The position numbers and the translations under genes are program-made. Positions 8,358 to 17,644 of a stretch of DNA of 34,492 bases are shown piece after piece. Under the pieces are notes generated by a model. The model was not told the DNA's origin and made no database searches. It worked only from the letters and a program-made list of their open reading frames with translations. The DNA is from an uncultured Halobacteria archaeon (GTDB taxonomy: Archaea; Halobacteriota; Halobacteria; Halobacteriales; Haloferacaceae), in assembly GCA_937142015.1 (NCBI GenBank), contig CAKZQY010000255.1, positions 1 to 34,492 on the forward strand, given 5' to 3'. Numbering within the stretch: position 1 is the first letter of the stretch; each line of letters begins with the position of its first letter.

Positions 8358-8910
8358 ACGAGTTCGAAGACGCCACAGCAGAGATTGGTATCGAACTCAA
8401 CGACCGCATGGCTGGCAAGAGCACCGCGACGGTGACCTCGAGCGGTTCGAGGAGGACGAGGTGTACTCAGCGGTGTCGGACATCCAGAAAGCGGCGGTGT
8501 ACCCGCTCTTCCAGACGGAGACGTACAACCGGACGGGAGACGTGAAACTGTACGGCCAGAGCGATTCGGAGTACTTCGAGGTCTCCCTCGGCTGTGAGAC
8601 GGTCGACGCGTCACTCGATCAGTTCAACAACCTCAGTAGCGCGATCCCGCGTCTGAAACAGCGCGACGGGAACGGACGGGTACAGAGAGACGACATCGAC
8701 GACGAACTCGACGAAGACGGTATCAGAGAAATCGACACGGAAAACGCGACGACACCAGCGAAGTTCGAGTACAGCGTCGAGACGGGCGGCGACAGTGTCG
8801 ACATCAAGCTTCCACTGGAACTGGACGACCACGTCGAGGTGGTCGAAGCGGACGACGAGGTGAGAGTCGTGGTCACCGGAGACGACGTCTCGAAGACGAC
8901 GACGGGCTGA
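8342..8910 (+). pseudogene. Frame-broken hypothetical ORF (acidic haloarchaeal-type protein)
   Basis: Acidic coding signal in one frame (AALNEFEDATAEIGIELNDRMAGKS) switches near 8405-8450 to another (RDGDLERFEEDEVYSAVSDIQKAAVYPLF...DDVSKTTTG*). Confidence 0.55.
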
Positions 8911-8925
8911 CGAGAGCGCCGGGGC

Positions 8926-9036
8926 CCAGTCTCCGTGCTCCGTCTCCGTGGTCTGCCTCCGTGGTCCAGTGTCCGTGCTCCGTCCCCGTGGTCCGCCTCC
9001 GTGGTCCAGTGTTCGTGCTCCGTCTCTGTGATCCAG
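8926..9036. repeat. 40-bp tandem repeat, about 2.7 copies
   Basis: ccagtgtccgtgctccgtctccgtggtccgcctccgtggt-like units start at 8926, 8966 and 9006. Confidence 0.9.
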
Positions 9037-9148
9037 ACCGATACTGGCAGTCACGACAGTCCATTCCACCAGCGACAGCTCTCAACCAGCGACGCCGAAT
9101 ATCGACCGATAGCGAAAGTATTTGAAGCATAACACGCTCCGTCGTCGT

Positions 9149-10168
9149 ATGGGGCCGACTCGGCCGCCGCCAGTGTCAGACGGCGGGACAGTCGCGTTGC
9201 TCGCGCCGTCTGCGCCGGTCGCAGACGAGCGACTCGACCGCGCCGTGGCGCGACTCGAGTCCGGCTTCGGCGTGGAGGTAGTCAGGTTCCCGACCGCACG
9301 ACGCGAACCGTCGGACGGTCCCGCGCCGCCGGCAGAGCGCGCACGGGAGATCGAGACGGCGTTCACGGACCCCGCAGTCGAGGCCGTCGTCTCCGCGACG
9401 GGTGGGGACGATCAGCTCCGCGTGCTCGCGGCGTTGGACCCGGGACCGCTCCGCCGACACCCGACACGGTTCTTCGGCTACTCCGACAACGACAACCTCC
9501 GGCTGTTCCTCTGGCGACTCGGGCAGGTGTCGTGGGGGATCACCGCGCACCCGGACCTCACTGTCGATCCGGAGCTGCACCCGTACGTCCGGCGGTACCT
9601 CTCGCGGGCGCTGTTCGAGGAGACGATCGGGACTGTCGAGCCGGCGACGGAGTGGACTGACGAGTGGTTCGACTTCGAGACGGAGCAGCCACGGACGTGG
9701 CGCGACGCACCGGGGTGGTCGTGGCGGGACCGCGGTCCGGCCACTGGACCCGTGTGGGGTGGGTCGCTGGCCATCGTCCGTTGGCACCTCGGGACGGAAC
9801 GGTACCTCCCCGACCCGGATCGACTCGACGGCGGCGTGTTGACGCTGGAAACGTCGGAGACGCTGCCCGAGGCGCGGGAGGTGGGGTACCTCCTGCGGAC
9901 GCTGGGTGAACGGGGCTGGCTGGCGCGGTTCGACGGACTGCTTGTCGGCCGCCCTCGCGCGCACAGCCCCCCGGCCGCTCGTGATCCCGACTTCGACGAC
10001 TACCGGCGTGCGATCCGCGACCACGCCGAGGCACAACTCGACCGCTACGCGCCGAGCGTCACGGCCGCCTTCGACGTTGACTTCGGCCACACCTCGCCGA
10101 TCTTCCCGCTCCCGCTCGGGGCGACTGCACGACTCGATCCCGACGCGAACGAGATTAGATTCAAATAA
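9149..10168 (+). CDS. LD-carboxypeptidase / MccF-like peptidase S66 family protein
   Basis: VALLAPSAPVADERLDRAVARLE, VEAVVSATGGDDQLRVL, FFGYSDNDNLRLFLWRLG, GPVWGGSLAIVRWHLGT. Start at ATG9149 fits a TATA near 9118-9123. Confidence 0.85.
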   Translation: MGPTRPPPVSDGGTVALLAPSAPVADERLDRAVARLESGFGVEVVRFPTARREPSDGPAPPAERAREIETAFTDPAVEAVVSATGGDDQLRVLAALDPGPLRRHPTRFFGYSDNDNLRLFLWRLGQVSWGITAHPDLTVDPELHPYVRRYLSRALFEETIGTVEPATEWTDEWFDFETEQPRTWRDAPGWSWRDRGPATGPVWGGSLAIVRWHLGTERYLPDPDRLDGGVLTLETSETLPEAREVGYLLRTLGERGWLARFDGLLVGRPRAHSPPAARDPDFDDYRRAIRDHAEAQLDRYAPSVTAAFDVDFGHTSPIFPLPLGATARLDPDANEIRFK

Positions 10169-10264
10169 CTCAAATCCGAAAACCACCGAACGACAGTCCT
10201 TCGACGGAGCGGGTGACAGGTTCGACTCCGAGAGTGTTTTGCCCCGGGAGAGCCGACAGCGCGT

Positions 10265-10900
10265 GTGGACGCCGACCAGCGCGAGTTACAGAACCCGTTC
10301 GGGATGGACGCGGACTGCCAGAACTGTCCCGCGCTCGCGGAGTGCCGCGAGCGGATCGTTCACGGCTACGGCGACGTCGGCGGGGAGTTCCTCGTCGTCG
10401 GCGAGACGCCCTCGGCAGCGGCAGAGGAGAACGGCGTGCCGTTCACTGGCGACGCTGGCGGGCGACGGCTCCAACGACTGCTCGGCGAGTTGGGATTCTC
10501 CCGGTCGCCGCCGGACGCCGACCTACCGGAGTTACAGAACGTCTTTCTCACCTACCTCACGCGGTGTCGCCACCCCGAGCGTCCCGCGACGGACGAGGAA
10601 GTTCGCAGCTGTGAGCCGTTCCTGAACGCCGAAATTCGAATGATCAACCCACAGATCATCCTCCCGGTCGGCCAACGTGCGCTGGAGGCGCTGGCCGTCG
10701 ACTACACGACGCGTGCGCCGGAGAGCTTCGACATCGAGACCGAACACGCGACGACGATTCGCGGTCGCGGATTCGAGTTGATCCCGATGAAGCGACTGCC
10801 CGAGCAGTCGGACGCCGACACAGATTCCCTCCGTGACCACCTGACTGAGAACGTTTTCACCCGAGACTACCGGCAGACGAAGGGCCGACGAGAGCGGTGA
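10265..10900 (+). CDS. Uracil-DNA glycosylase, family 4-like
   Basis: CQNCPALAECRERIVHGYGDVGGEFLVVGETPSAAAEENGVPFTGDAGGRRLQRLL ... VFLTYLTRCRHP ... IILPVGQRALEAL. Confidence 0.88.
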   Translation: MDADQRELQNPFGMDADCQNCPALAECRERIVHGYGDVGGEFLVVGETPSAAAEENGVPFTGDAGGRRLQRLLGELGFSRSPPDADLPELQNVFLTYLTRCRHPERPATDEEVRSCEPFLNAEIRMINPQIILPVGQRALEALAVDYTTRAPESFDIETEHATTIRGRGFELIPMKRLPEQSDADTDSLRDHLTENVFTRDYRQTKGRRER

Positions 10901-10985
10901 TACGGGAGAGGCCGACGAGAGCGGTGATACGGGTGGGGCCGACGAGAGCGGTGATACGGGTGGGGCCGACGAGAGCGGCAGTACT
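10884..10985. repeat. 27-bp tandem repeat, about 4 copies, starting within the UDG stop region
   Basis: gccgacgagagcgg recurs at 10884, 10911, 10938 and 10965. Confidence 0.95.
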
Positions 10986-11029
10986 CGCAGGTGGATGGAT
11001 TTTTACCCACCGGGGAGCAACCGTCGGCT

Positions 11030-11884
11030 ATGGCTACGGAAACGGACGAGCACGGGGAGGACCACCACCTCCCGGCAGTGGAAGACTGGCCCCGCGGATT
11101 CGGGGAGGCGTCGTGGTGGCCGTTCGTCACGGCGTTGGGAGCGGCGGGTATCTACGTCGGTGCTGCGCTGTTCCTGATGGGGCGTGGCGACACAGACATC
11201 GTCCCGTCGATCGCTGGCCCAGCGGTGACCGTCGGCTCGGTCGCAGCGTTCCTCGTCGGACTGTACGGCTGGCTCTACCACGCGTTCGTCGCCAACTTCT
11301 GGGAGCGCGGCGCGGACGAACACGGTGCGAACAAGCTCCGCTGGGGGATGATCGCCTTCCTCGGCTCCGAGGTAGCGACGTTCTCCGCCGGGTTCACCTA
11401 CTTCTTTTTCATCAGGTCGAACCCCGGCGCGTGGCCGCCCGGGAACCTCCCGCACCTGCTGTCGTCTTTAGTGTTGGCGAACACGGGGATTCTGATCGTC
11501 TCGTCGCTGACGCTCCACAAGGCACACGGCGAGATCCGGAAGGGGAAGATGGGCCGGTTCAAAGCGTGGCTCGCTGTGACCTTGCTGCTCGGGATCGCCT
11601 TCGTCGGCGGACAGGTCCTCGAGTACTACGAGTTCATCGTCGAGAGCGGGTTCACGCTCACTGACGGCGTGTTCGCCTCCGCGTTCTACGGACTGACTGG
11701 CCTCCACGGACTCCACGTCTCGATGGGCGCAGTCCTTCTGGGTATCGTGTTCGTCCGGTCGCTTCGCGGCCAGTACTCCGCCGAGCGTCACGTCTCCGTC
11801 ACGACTGCCTCGATGTACTGGCACTTCGTCGACGCGATCTGGATTCTGCTCGTCGTCGTTCTCTACGTCGGTGCTGTCGTCTGA
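11030..11884 (+). CDS. coxC: Cytochrome c oxidase subunit III
   Basis: Multi-TM protein with RWGMIAFLGSEVATFSAGFTYFFF, GGQVLEYYEF, YGLTGLHGLHVSMG, YWHFVDAIWILLVVVLYV. TATA ttttta about 27 nt upstream of ATG11030. Confidence 0.93.
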   Translation: MATETDEHGEDHHLPAVEDWPRGFGEASWWPFVTALGAAGIYVGAALFLMGRGDTDIVPSIAGPAVTVGSVAAFLVGLYGWLYHAFVANFWERGADEHGANKLRWGMIAFLGSEVATFSAGFTYFFFIRSNPGAWPPGNLPHLLSSLVLANTGILIVSSLTLHKAHGEIRKGKMGRFKAWLAVTLLLGIAFVGGQVLEYYEFIVESGFTLTDGVFASAFYGLTGLHGLHVSMGAVLLGIVFVRSLRGQYSAERHVSVTTASMYWHFVDAIWILLVVVLYVGAVV

Positions 11885-11933
11885 GCACGGAACTCGCGGG
11901 TCTCACTCTCGACCACTCGGCGCGACTCACGAT

Positions 11934-12332
11934 CTAGAACCACTGTTCCGGTGGCAGTACGAGATCGGTCACGATCACCACAGCCAGCACCGCGTAGCCG
12001 GCCAGGCCTCCTGCCAGTGCGGCGAGGACCCACAGTGCCGTCTCTGTCGTCGCGGCAGCCCACGCAACGGCGGGACCCACGACGCCGACGACGAGCGTTC
12101 CGGCGACGCGGACCGACCGCCGCCGCCACAGCGCGCGTCCAGTTTCGGGGTACCACGCGAATCCGAGTTCGAGGAGGAACGCACCGAGACCACCGAGTGC
12201 GAACGGGACTGGACGGGTGAGCGCTGCGATCACCTGACCGGGCGTGTCGACGAGGACTGTCGTCGCGGCGACGACGCCAGCAGCCGCGAGCGCTGCGAGT
12301 GCGACATCACGCCGTCTGGAGAGTTCACTCAG
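11934..12332 (-). CDS. Small haloarchaeal membrane protein; start uncertain (CTG12332 or GTG12233)
   Basis: Hydrophobic segments ALAALAAAGVVAATTVLV and TRPVPFALGGLGAFLLELGFAWYPETG...; the conserved-looking N-terminal TM lies upstream of the GTG at 12233. Confidence 0.6.
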   Translation of the reverse strand: MSELSRRRDVALAALAAAGVVAATTVLVDTPGQVIAALTRPVPFALGGLGAFLLELGFAWYPETGRALWRRRSVRVAGTLVVGVVGPAVAWAAATTETALWVLAALAGGLAGYAVLAVVIVTDLVLPPEQWF

Positions 12333-12919
12333 TGTCGATCACGACGGGTGTCCGGCCGAGGCTGTAGAAAACCTGTCGGCGACAAGACGAGAACCCACGA
12401 CGCGAGGACGACAGCGCCGACGAACTCCGGAATCGCCAGTCCCGGCGGAAGCACACCCGCACCCCACGCGACCCAGCCGCCGACGTGAACGAGCGCAGCG
12501 AGCGCGGCAGCCTGCCCCGTGCGCTCTCCGCGCCGTACGACGGCGTCGACCGCCAGCGTCGCGGTCACACCGACGAAGTGTGTCACGGCGACGGGGACGT
12601 GTAGCGGATCACCCGAGGGAAACAGTCCGACTGCGCTCAGCGCGACGCCGGAGACCGCGAAGAGTCCGGCGCGGAGCAGACCGCCGCTCTCTTCAGCGAC
12701 GGTCCACAGCAGCCACGCGAACGGGAGTGCCAGCAGTCCACCGAGTACCACGGTCGCGTTGAACGCCAGCGCGGTCCCAGCCGTCACTCCGAGATCCGAG
12801 AACGCGTTCCGTGCCCACGAGAACCACGGTGCGACGAGTGTCAACACGACGATACTCGTCGGCGTCCCGACGGCGGAGACTGCCCCAGAGACGGCTGCGA
12901 GACGGCGGCTGTCGGCCAT
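12329..12919 (-). CDS. DUF998-like membrane protein
   Basis: APWFSWARNAFSDLGVT and SGVALSAVGLFPSGDPLHVPVAVTHFVGV. Confidence 0.8.
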   Translation of the reverse strand: MADSRRLAAVSGAVSAVGTPTSIVVLTLVAPWFSWARNAFSDLGVTAGTALAFNATVVLGGLLALPFAWLLWTVAEESGGLLRAGLFAVSGVALSAVGLFPSGDPLHVPVAVTHFVGVTATLAVDAVVRRGERTGQAAALAALVHVGGWVAWGAGVLPPGLAIPEFVGAVVLASWVLVLSPTGFLQPRPDTRRDRH

Positions 12920-12920
12920 C

Positions 12921-13388
12921 TCAGTCCACGGCGGACCCGCTGTCGTGGTCGTTCGCAGTCGACTCTCCGTCGTCCGCGGTCGACCCTCTGTCGTCTGCGG
13001 TCGACTCTCCGTCGTCGAGCGGGTCGTTGTCGAGCGAGTCGTCGTTGAGCGAGTCGTCGCCGAGCGAGTCGTCGTCGACGTGCTGTCCCCAGAAGCCCGG
13101 GAACTTCTCGACAGTCACGTCACCGAGCACACGCGTCTGGCAGGCGAGTCGGAGCGGGGAGTCACCGTCGTGTGGCGGCGTGGCGAGACGGAGTCGTTCG
13201 CGGCGAGTCGGATCGGACACCGCTCCTTCGACGGCGACGGCACAGGTGCCACAGGAGCCGTGTCCTCGGCAGTTGAGCGCGTCTGCGGTTCCGTTGTGCG
13301 GTGAGAGACCAGCCGCCAACAACACGTCGCGGAGCACGTCCCCACGGTCGCAGTCGGTCTCCTCGCCGCGGTAGTCGACGGTCGGCAC
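12921..13388 (-). CDS. 2Fe-2S ferredoxin with repetitive acidic C-terminal tail
   Basis: VPTVDYRGEE...LNCRGHGSCGTCAVAVEG...LACQTRVLGDVTVEKFPGFWGQ; CX5CX2C plus distal Cys. Confidence 0.9.
   Translation of the reverse strand: MPTVDYRGEETDCDRGDVLRDVLLAAGLSPHNGTADALNCRGHGSCGTCAVAVEGAVSDPTRRERLRLATPPHDGDSPLRLACQTRVLGDVTVEKFPGFWGQHVDDDSLGDDSLNDDSLDNDPLDDGESTADDRGSTADDGESTANDHDSGSAVD
12958..13079. repeat. Adjacent 21-bp and 15-bp tandem repeats in the ferredoxin tail
   Basis: 21-bp period at 12958, 12979, 13000; 15-bp period at 13017, 13032, 13047, 13062. Confidence 0.9.
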
Positions 13389-13390
13389 CC

Positions 13391-14719
13391 TCACCGCACC
13401 TCCGTCTGCCGTTCGAGATCCGTCGCGCGCGCTCTGGCCTGCTCTACGACGGCTGGCCGGGCTTCGAACGCCACCTGCACGCTGTCGCCCTCGTACTCCT
13501 CGCGGGTCACGTGTCCGTTGTCGTGAATCCACGAGACGAGACTCATCGCCTCGTCTGAGACGGGCAACAACAGCCGTTCCTCCGACCACTCGGGGAGTTC
13601 GTCTTCGATCCGGGCTCGGAGTCGACCGACGTTCTCCCCCGTGCGCCCGGAGACGGAGACGGGTGTCGGCGCGAGTGCCGACAACGCCTCGCGCTTCCGC
13701 CGGAGTTCCGACTGCGCCACCCTGTCGATCTTGTTGAACACGGTGACGATTGGAGCCTCGTTGCGCTCGTACAGCGTGTCGTGCGAGGTGACGAGCTTCT
13801 CCCGCATCGCTTCGACCGACTCGGAGGCGTCGACGACGAGCAACACCAGATCGGCGTGGTAGACGGACGCCAGCGTGGAGTCGAAGGAGTCGACGAGCCA
13901 GTGTGGCAGGTCGGAGATGAACCCGACCGTGTCGGTGACGAGCACCTCCCGCTTCCCGGTGTCGGCGCGGCGCGTCGTCGTGCCGAGCGTGGTGAACAGC
14001 CGGTCTTCGGAGGCGGCAGTGTCGTCGAGATCCGGGTGCCGGTCGGCGTTCTCGTCCACGTCGAGATCGTCGGCGAGCCGGCGCAACAGCGTCGACTTCC
14101 CGGCGTTCGTGTACCCCGCCAGCGCGACGAGGTCGAACCCCGACTCCCGGCGCTGTTCGCGTCGAGTCTCCTCCTTGTCGGCGATCCGGTCGAGTTCGTC
14201 GCGGATGCGGGCGATCTGCGCTTTGATGTCCTCCTCGCGGGACTCGTCGTACTCCCCCAGTCCCATGAACCCCGGCCGCTCGTCTCGCTTGGCGAGGCTG
14301 GTCTTCGCCTCCGCTCGCGGGAGCTCGTACCGGAGTTCCGCCAACTCGACTTGAAGCTGTGCCTTCCGGGTCTGGGCGCGCTGCCCGAAGATTTCGAGAA
14401 TGAGCGTGAACCGGTCGATCACCTCGACACCCTCTGGGACAGTTTGGCCGACGTTGAACTTCTGGTACGGGCCGACCTCGTTGTCGACGATCAGCGCGTC
14501 CGCGTCGCGCTGTCGACACAGCTGCGCGAGCTGCTGGACTTTTCCCTCGCCGAAGTGGTAGGCGGCGTCCTCTGTTCGCTTCTGTGTGCGGGTGGCGACG
14601 ACCTCGTAGCCCGCCGCCTCGGCCAAGCCGACGATCTCGGAGAGATCCGGGTCGTCGTGTTCGTACCGCTTGGCGACGACCGCTCTCACGCCTGCACCCC
14701 CAGACGGTGCGAACGGCAT
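13391..14719 (-). CDS. hflX: GTPase HflX
   Basis: VDNEVGPYQKFNVG, QLQVELAELRYELPR, GYTNAGKSTLLRRL (G1), TDTVGFISDLPHWLVDSFDSTL (G3), NKID (G4). Confidence 0.95.
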   Translation of the reverse strand: MPFAPSGGAGVRAVVAKRYEHDDPDLSEIVGLAEAAGYEVVATRTQKRTEDAAYHFGEGKVQQLAQLCRQRDADALIVDNEVGPYQKFNVGQTVPEGVEVIDRFTLILEIFGQRAQTRKAQLQVELAELRYELPRAEAKTSLAKRDERPGFMGLGEYDESREEDIKAQIARIRDELDRIADKEETRREQRRESGFDLVALAGYTNAGKSTLLRRLADDLDVDENADRHPDLDDTAASEDRLFTTLGTTTRRADTGKREVLVTDTVGFISDLPHWLVDSFDSTLASVYHADLVLLVVDASESVEAMREKLVTSHDTLYERNEAPIVTVFNKIDRVAQSELRRKREALSALAPTPVSVSGRTGENVGRLRARIEDELPEWSEERLLLPVSDEAMSLVSWIHDNGHVTREEYEGDSVQVAFEARPAVVEQARARATDLERQTEVR

Positions 14720-15034
14720 CTCGTCACGAACGACACTCCCCGACCGACCGACGATGGTGTCGTCGCCGCGGGTGAGGCCGCTTCGGCCGTCGCTCCCACG
14801 GTCGTCGACCCGTCACTCGCCGCCGCCACCGTCGCTCGGCTGCCGATAGTTGTGACTGCTCGCGTGCTCACTGTCGAACCTCCATCCGGGTGCTCAGGGA
14901 CGGGCGTCCCACACCTCGCGTTGATGATCCCGGGTCACTGGTCCGGCGGCAGTACGACCCGGTGGAACATAACAGTGGCGCGGTCACCGTTCCGAGAGAA
15001 CTCCGGTCGTCGCTCTCCTCACCACTCGGCTCGG

Positions 15035-15370
15035 CTACGTCCCCTCGTCGTCGGCCTCCCGGGTGGCGTCGGCCTCCCGGGCAGCGTCGGTCTCGCGGTC
15101 GGTGTCAGTCTCACCGGCGGTGTCAGCCTCACGGGTAGCGTCGGTCTCACGGACAGCGTAGACGTACAGGACGACACTGGTGAGCAGCCAGATCACCGCA
15201 CCGACACGGACGGCGAACTCCGCCCGCGCGAACCACGTGTCGAGTGTGGTGAACAGCGAGAGCACTGTGACGACCGGCGCGCCGAGGAAGATCGTCACGA
15301 CGAACGTCATCTGCATCACCCACCCGTAGTCGACGCCCTCTGGATCGTAGCTCTCGACGCGCTCCGGCAC
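15035..15370 (-). CDS. Small membrane protein, DUF5822-like, with repetitive charged C-tail
   Basis: VPERVESYDPEGVDYGWVMQMTFVVTIFLGAPVVTVLSL...; GTG start at 15370. Confidence 0.7.
   Translation of the reverse strand: MPERVESYDPEGVDYGWVMQMTFVVTIFLGAPVVTVLSLFTTLDTWFARAEFAVRVGAVIWLLTSVVLYVYAVRETDATREADTAGETDTDRETDAAREADATREADDEGT
15050..15157. repeat. 18-bp degenerate tandem repeat, about 6 copies
   Basis: Units at 15050, 15068, 15086, 15104, 15122, 15140; encode (RE[AT]DAT)-like tail. Confidence 0.85.
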
Positions 15371-15699
15371 AGACCCGCTTGGCGACCACTCGGCTAAGCA
15401 GTGTCGGTACGCCAGCGAGGACGGGAATCGAGAAGGTGGGAGACAGAAGACGGCGGAAGGACGGTGACAGACAGCGGGATAGAGAAGAGTCAGACGACAA
15501 CTGCACTGGGAAGACGGCGACCGACACCGGCACCGAGACGAGTGAGACGACGACTGCGTAGCGAACAGGCGACACTGCGACACGTCGCACCGGCCCCCTG
15601 CGCTCGGTGCTCGTGTCACTCGCACCCGAACCGTCGTGTCGCACACCCGCGTCCGGTCCGGGGTCGTGTTCAGCGCACGAGACGTGTGGTCCCGTTCTC

Positions 15700-17604
15700 C
15701 TAATTAAACCCGAGGTGGCGAATCGACCCGTCGATCCCGCTCCAATCGTCGAGTTCGTCGGTGTTCGCGGCCTCGGAGAGCACGTGGCGTTCGAGTTTCC
15801 CGGACGCGGTTTCTGGAAGCGAAGAGAGTGAGTGGACGTGCCCTGGGCGGGCAGCAGTCCCGGCAGTCTCCGCTACACGATCGGCGACACGCGCGTGGAG
15901 CTCCCGGTCGGTCTCTGTACGCTGCTTAGCAGTCACGCCGTCGGCAGTCGGAACGACGAACACGACGAGGCAGTTCTTCGCCGTGGAGCGTCGTTCGACG
16001 ACCGCAGCCGCCTCGACGCCGTCGAGCGCGGTGACCGCCGACTCGACGCGGGTGGCGACGAGCTGTCGCTCGCCCAGCTCGATCACGTCGTCTGCGCGGC
16101 CGAGAATCTCTACGTAGTCGTCCCCGTCGATCCGAACTGCGTCCTCTGGCGCGTACACCCACTCGTCTGCCTCCGGCTCCGAGTACGACGCCCAGTACTC
16201 CCGCTCGTACCGTTCACTCCCGTCCAGCAGCGTCAACAACATTCCCGGCCACGGACGCTGGAGCAGCAACGAGCCAATCTCGTCAGTGTTCACTGTCGTC
16301 CCGTCGTCGTCAACAGCGACGGCCTCGATTCCCGGCAGTGGCGGCCCAGCACGGCCGGGTTTCGGTGGTTCGACACCCGGGCGGATCGAGATCATCACAC
16401 CGCCGGTCTCCGACTGCCACCACGTATCGAGTACGTGACAGTCGTCGTCGCCCACGTGCTCGTCGTACCAACGCCACGTCGCCGGATCGACCGGTTCTCC
16501 GACCATCCCGGCCACGTCGAGTGTCGACAGGTCGTGTCGGGCCGGGTATCGCTCACCGTGATCGCGGAACGACTCGACACGCTCCGTCGCGGTGTAGAAC
16601 ACAGTCACCTCGTGATCGTCGACAATCTCCCACGGGCGGTCTGGCTCTGGTGTGTCCAGTGCCCCCTCGTACAACACCGTCGTCGCGCCGACAGACAGCG
16701 GTCCGTACACAGTGTAGGCGACGATCCACGCGACCGAGGCCGCCGTCCAGACGGTGTCCGTCCGGTCGAGGTCGAACACCTCACGACTCGTCCAGTCGAC
16801 GTACGCGAGGTAGCCGCCGGTTCGGTGGACGATTCCTTTGGGCCGGCCGGTCGTCCCCGAGGTGAACAACAGCAGTAGCGGGTCGTCTCCAGCCCGCGAA
16901 ACCGGGTCGACGGTCGCGTCCGCGAACCGTTCACGGAGCGTCTGGTAGTCGTACACCCCACCGTTGTCGTGTTCGAACGCGGCGAGAGCCGCACCCCCCT
17001 CGTCGAGTCGGTTCACCACGATCACGTCGACCGCCTGATCGACCTCGTCGAGTGCGGTCGCCACCGGTTGGGTCGTCGACACGGTCTCCCCACCGCTGTA
17101 GAACCCGTCACAGGTGAGCAACACAGTGGAGTCTGCACGCTGGAGTCGTGTCGCCAGTTTCTCGCCGTCGAACTCGACCGGAACGACGCTGTGGAGCGCA
17201 CCGAGACGCGCACACGCCAGCATCGTCGTGACCAACGCCGGGTGGTTCGGCGTGTACGCGGTCACCACGTCGTCTTCCTCGACACCACGGTCTCGGAGCG
17301 CGGCCGCGACGGACTCGACAGCCGCAAGCAGCTCCGTGTACATCAGCGTCCGTGTCTCGCCGCGCTCTCCGATCCACTCCAGAGCGACGCTGTCGCCCTC
17401 GCCGGCCGCGACGTGTCTGTCCAGACAGTTCGTGCAGGCGTTCAGTCGGCCGCCCTCGAACCAGTGGTACGTCGGTGCGTCACTCTCGTCGAGTACTGTC
17501 TCCCACTCGCGGTCCCAGTCGAGTGTCGCAGCGGCACGCTCCCAACAGTCCGGCCAGTCGTCTCGGAACTGTTGTCTGACCGTCTCGTGGTGTCGCTCGC
17601 TCAC
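15700..17604 (-). CDS. AMP-forming acyl-CoA (acetyl/propionyl-CoA-like) synthetase
   Basis: WFEGGRLNACTNCLDRH, LLLLFTSGTTGRPKGIVH, DTWWQSETGG, YVEILGRADDVIELGERQLVATRVES, ETASGKLERHVL. Confidence 0.93.
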   Translation of the reverse strand: MSERHHETVRQQFRDDWPDCWERAAATLDWDREWETVLDESDAPTYHWFEGGRLNACTNCLDRHVAAGEGDSVALEWIGERGETRTLMYTELLAAVESVAAALRDRGVEEDDVVTAYTPNHPALVTTMLACARLGALHSVVPVEFDGEKLATRLQRADSTVLLTCDGFYSGGETVSTTQPVATALDEVDQAVDVIVVNRLDEGGAALAAFEHDNGGVYDYQTLRERFADATVDPVSRAGDDPLLLLFTSGTTGRPKGIVHRTGGYLAYVDWTSREVFDLDRTDTVWTAASVAWIVAYTVYGPLSVGATTVLYEGALDTPEPDRPWEIVDDHEVTVFYTATERVESFRDHGERYPARHDLSTLDVAGMVGEPVDPATWRWYDEHVGDDDCHVLDTWWQSETGGVMISIRPGVEPPKPGRAGPPLPGIEAVAVDDDGTTVNTDEIGSLLLQRPWPGMLLTLLDGSERYEREYWASYSEPEADEWVYAPEDAVRIDGDDYVEILGRADDVIELGERQLVATRVESAVTALDGVEAAAVVERRSTAKNCLVVFVVPTADGVTAKQRTETDRELHARVADRVAETAGTAARPGHVHSLSSLPETASGKLERHVLSEAANTDELDDWSGIDGSIRHLGFN

Positions 17605-17644
17605 GGGACGACACCTCCCACGGTCACGCCGTCGTCACTCGCAC

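Noticed and set aside
12921-14519. 532-aa minus-strand ORF as one protein
   Set aside because: Only the ferredoxin part (from GTG13388) is real; the rest is an arginine-rich off-frame reading of hflX.
13781-15397. 538-aa plus-strand ORF opposite hflX
   Set aside because: High-GC shadow ORF; hflX on the minus strand has clear conserved motifs.
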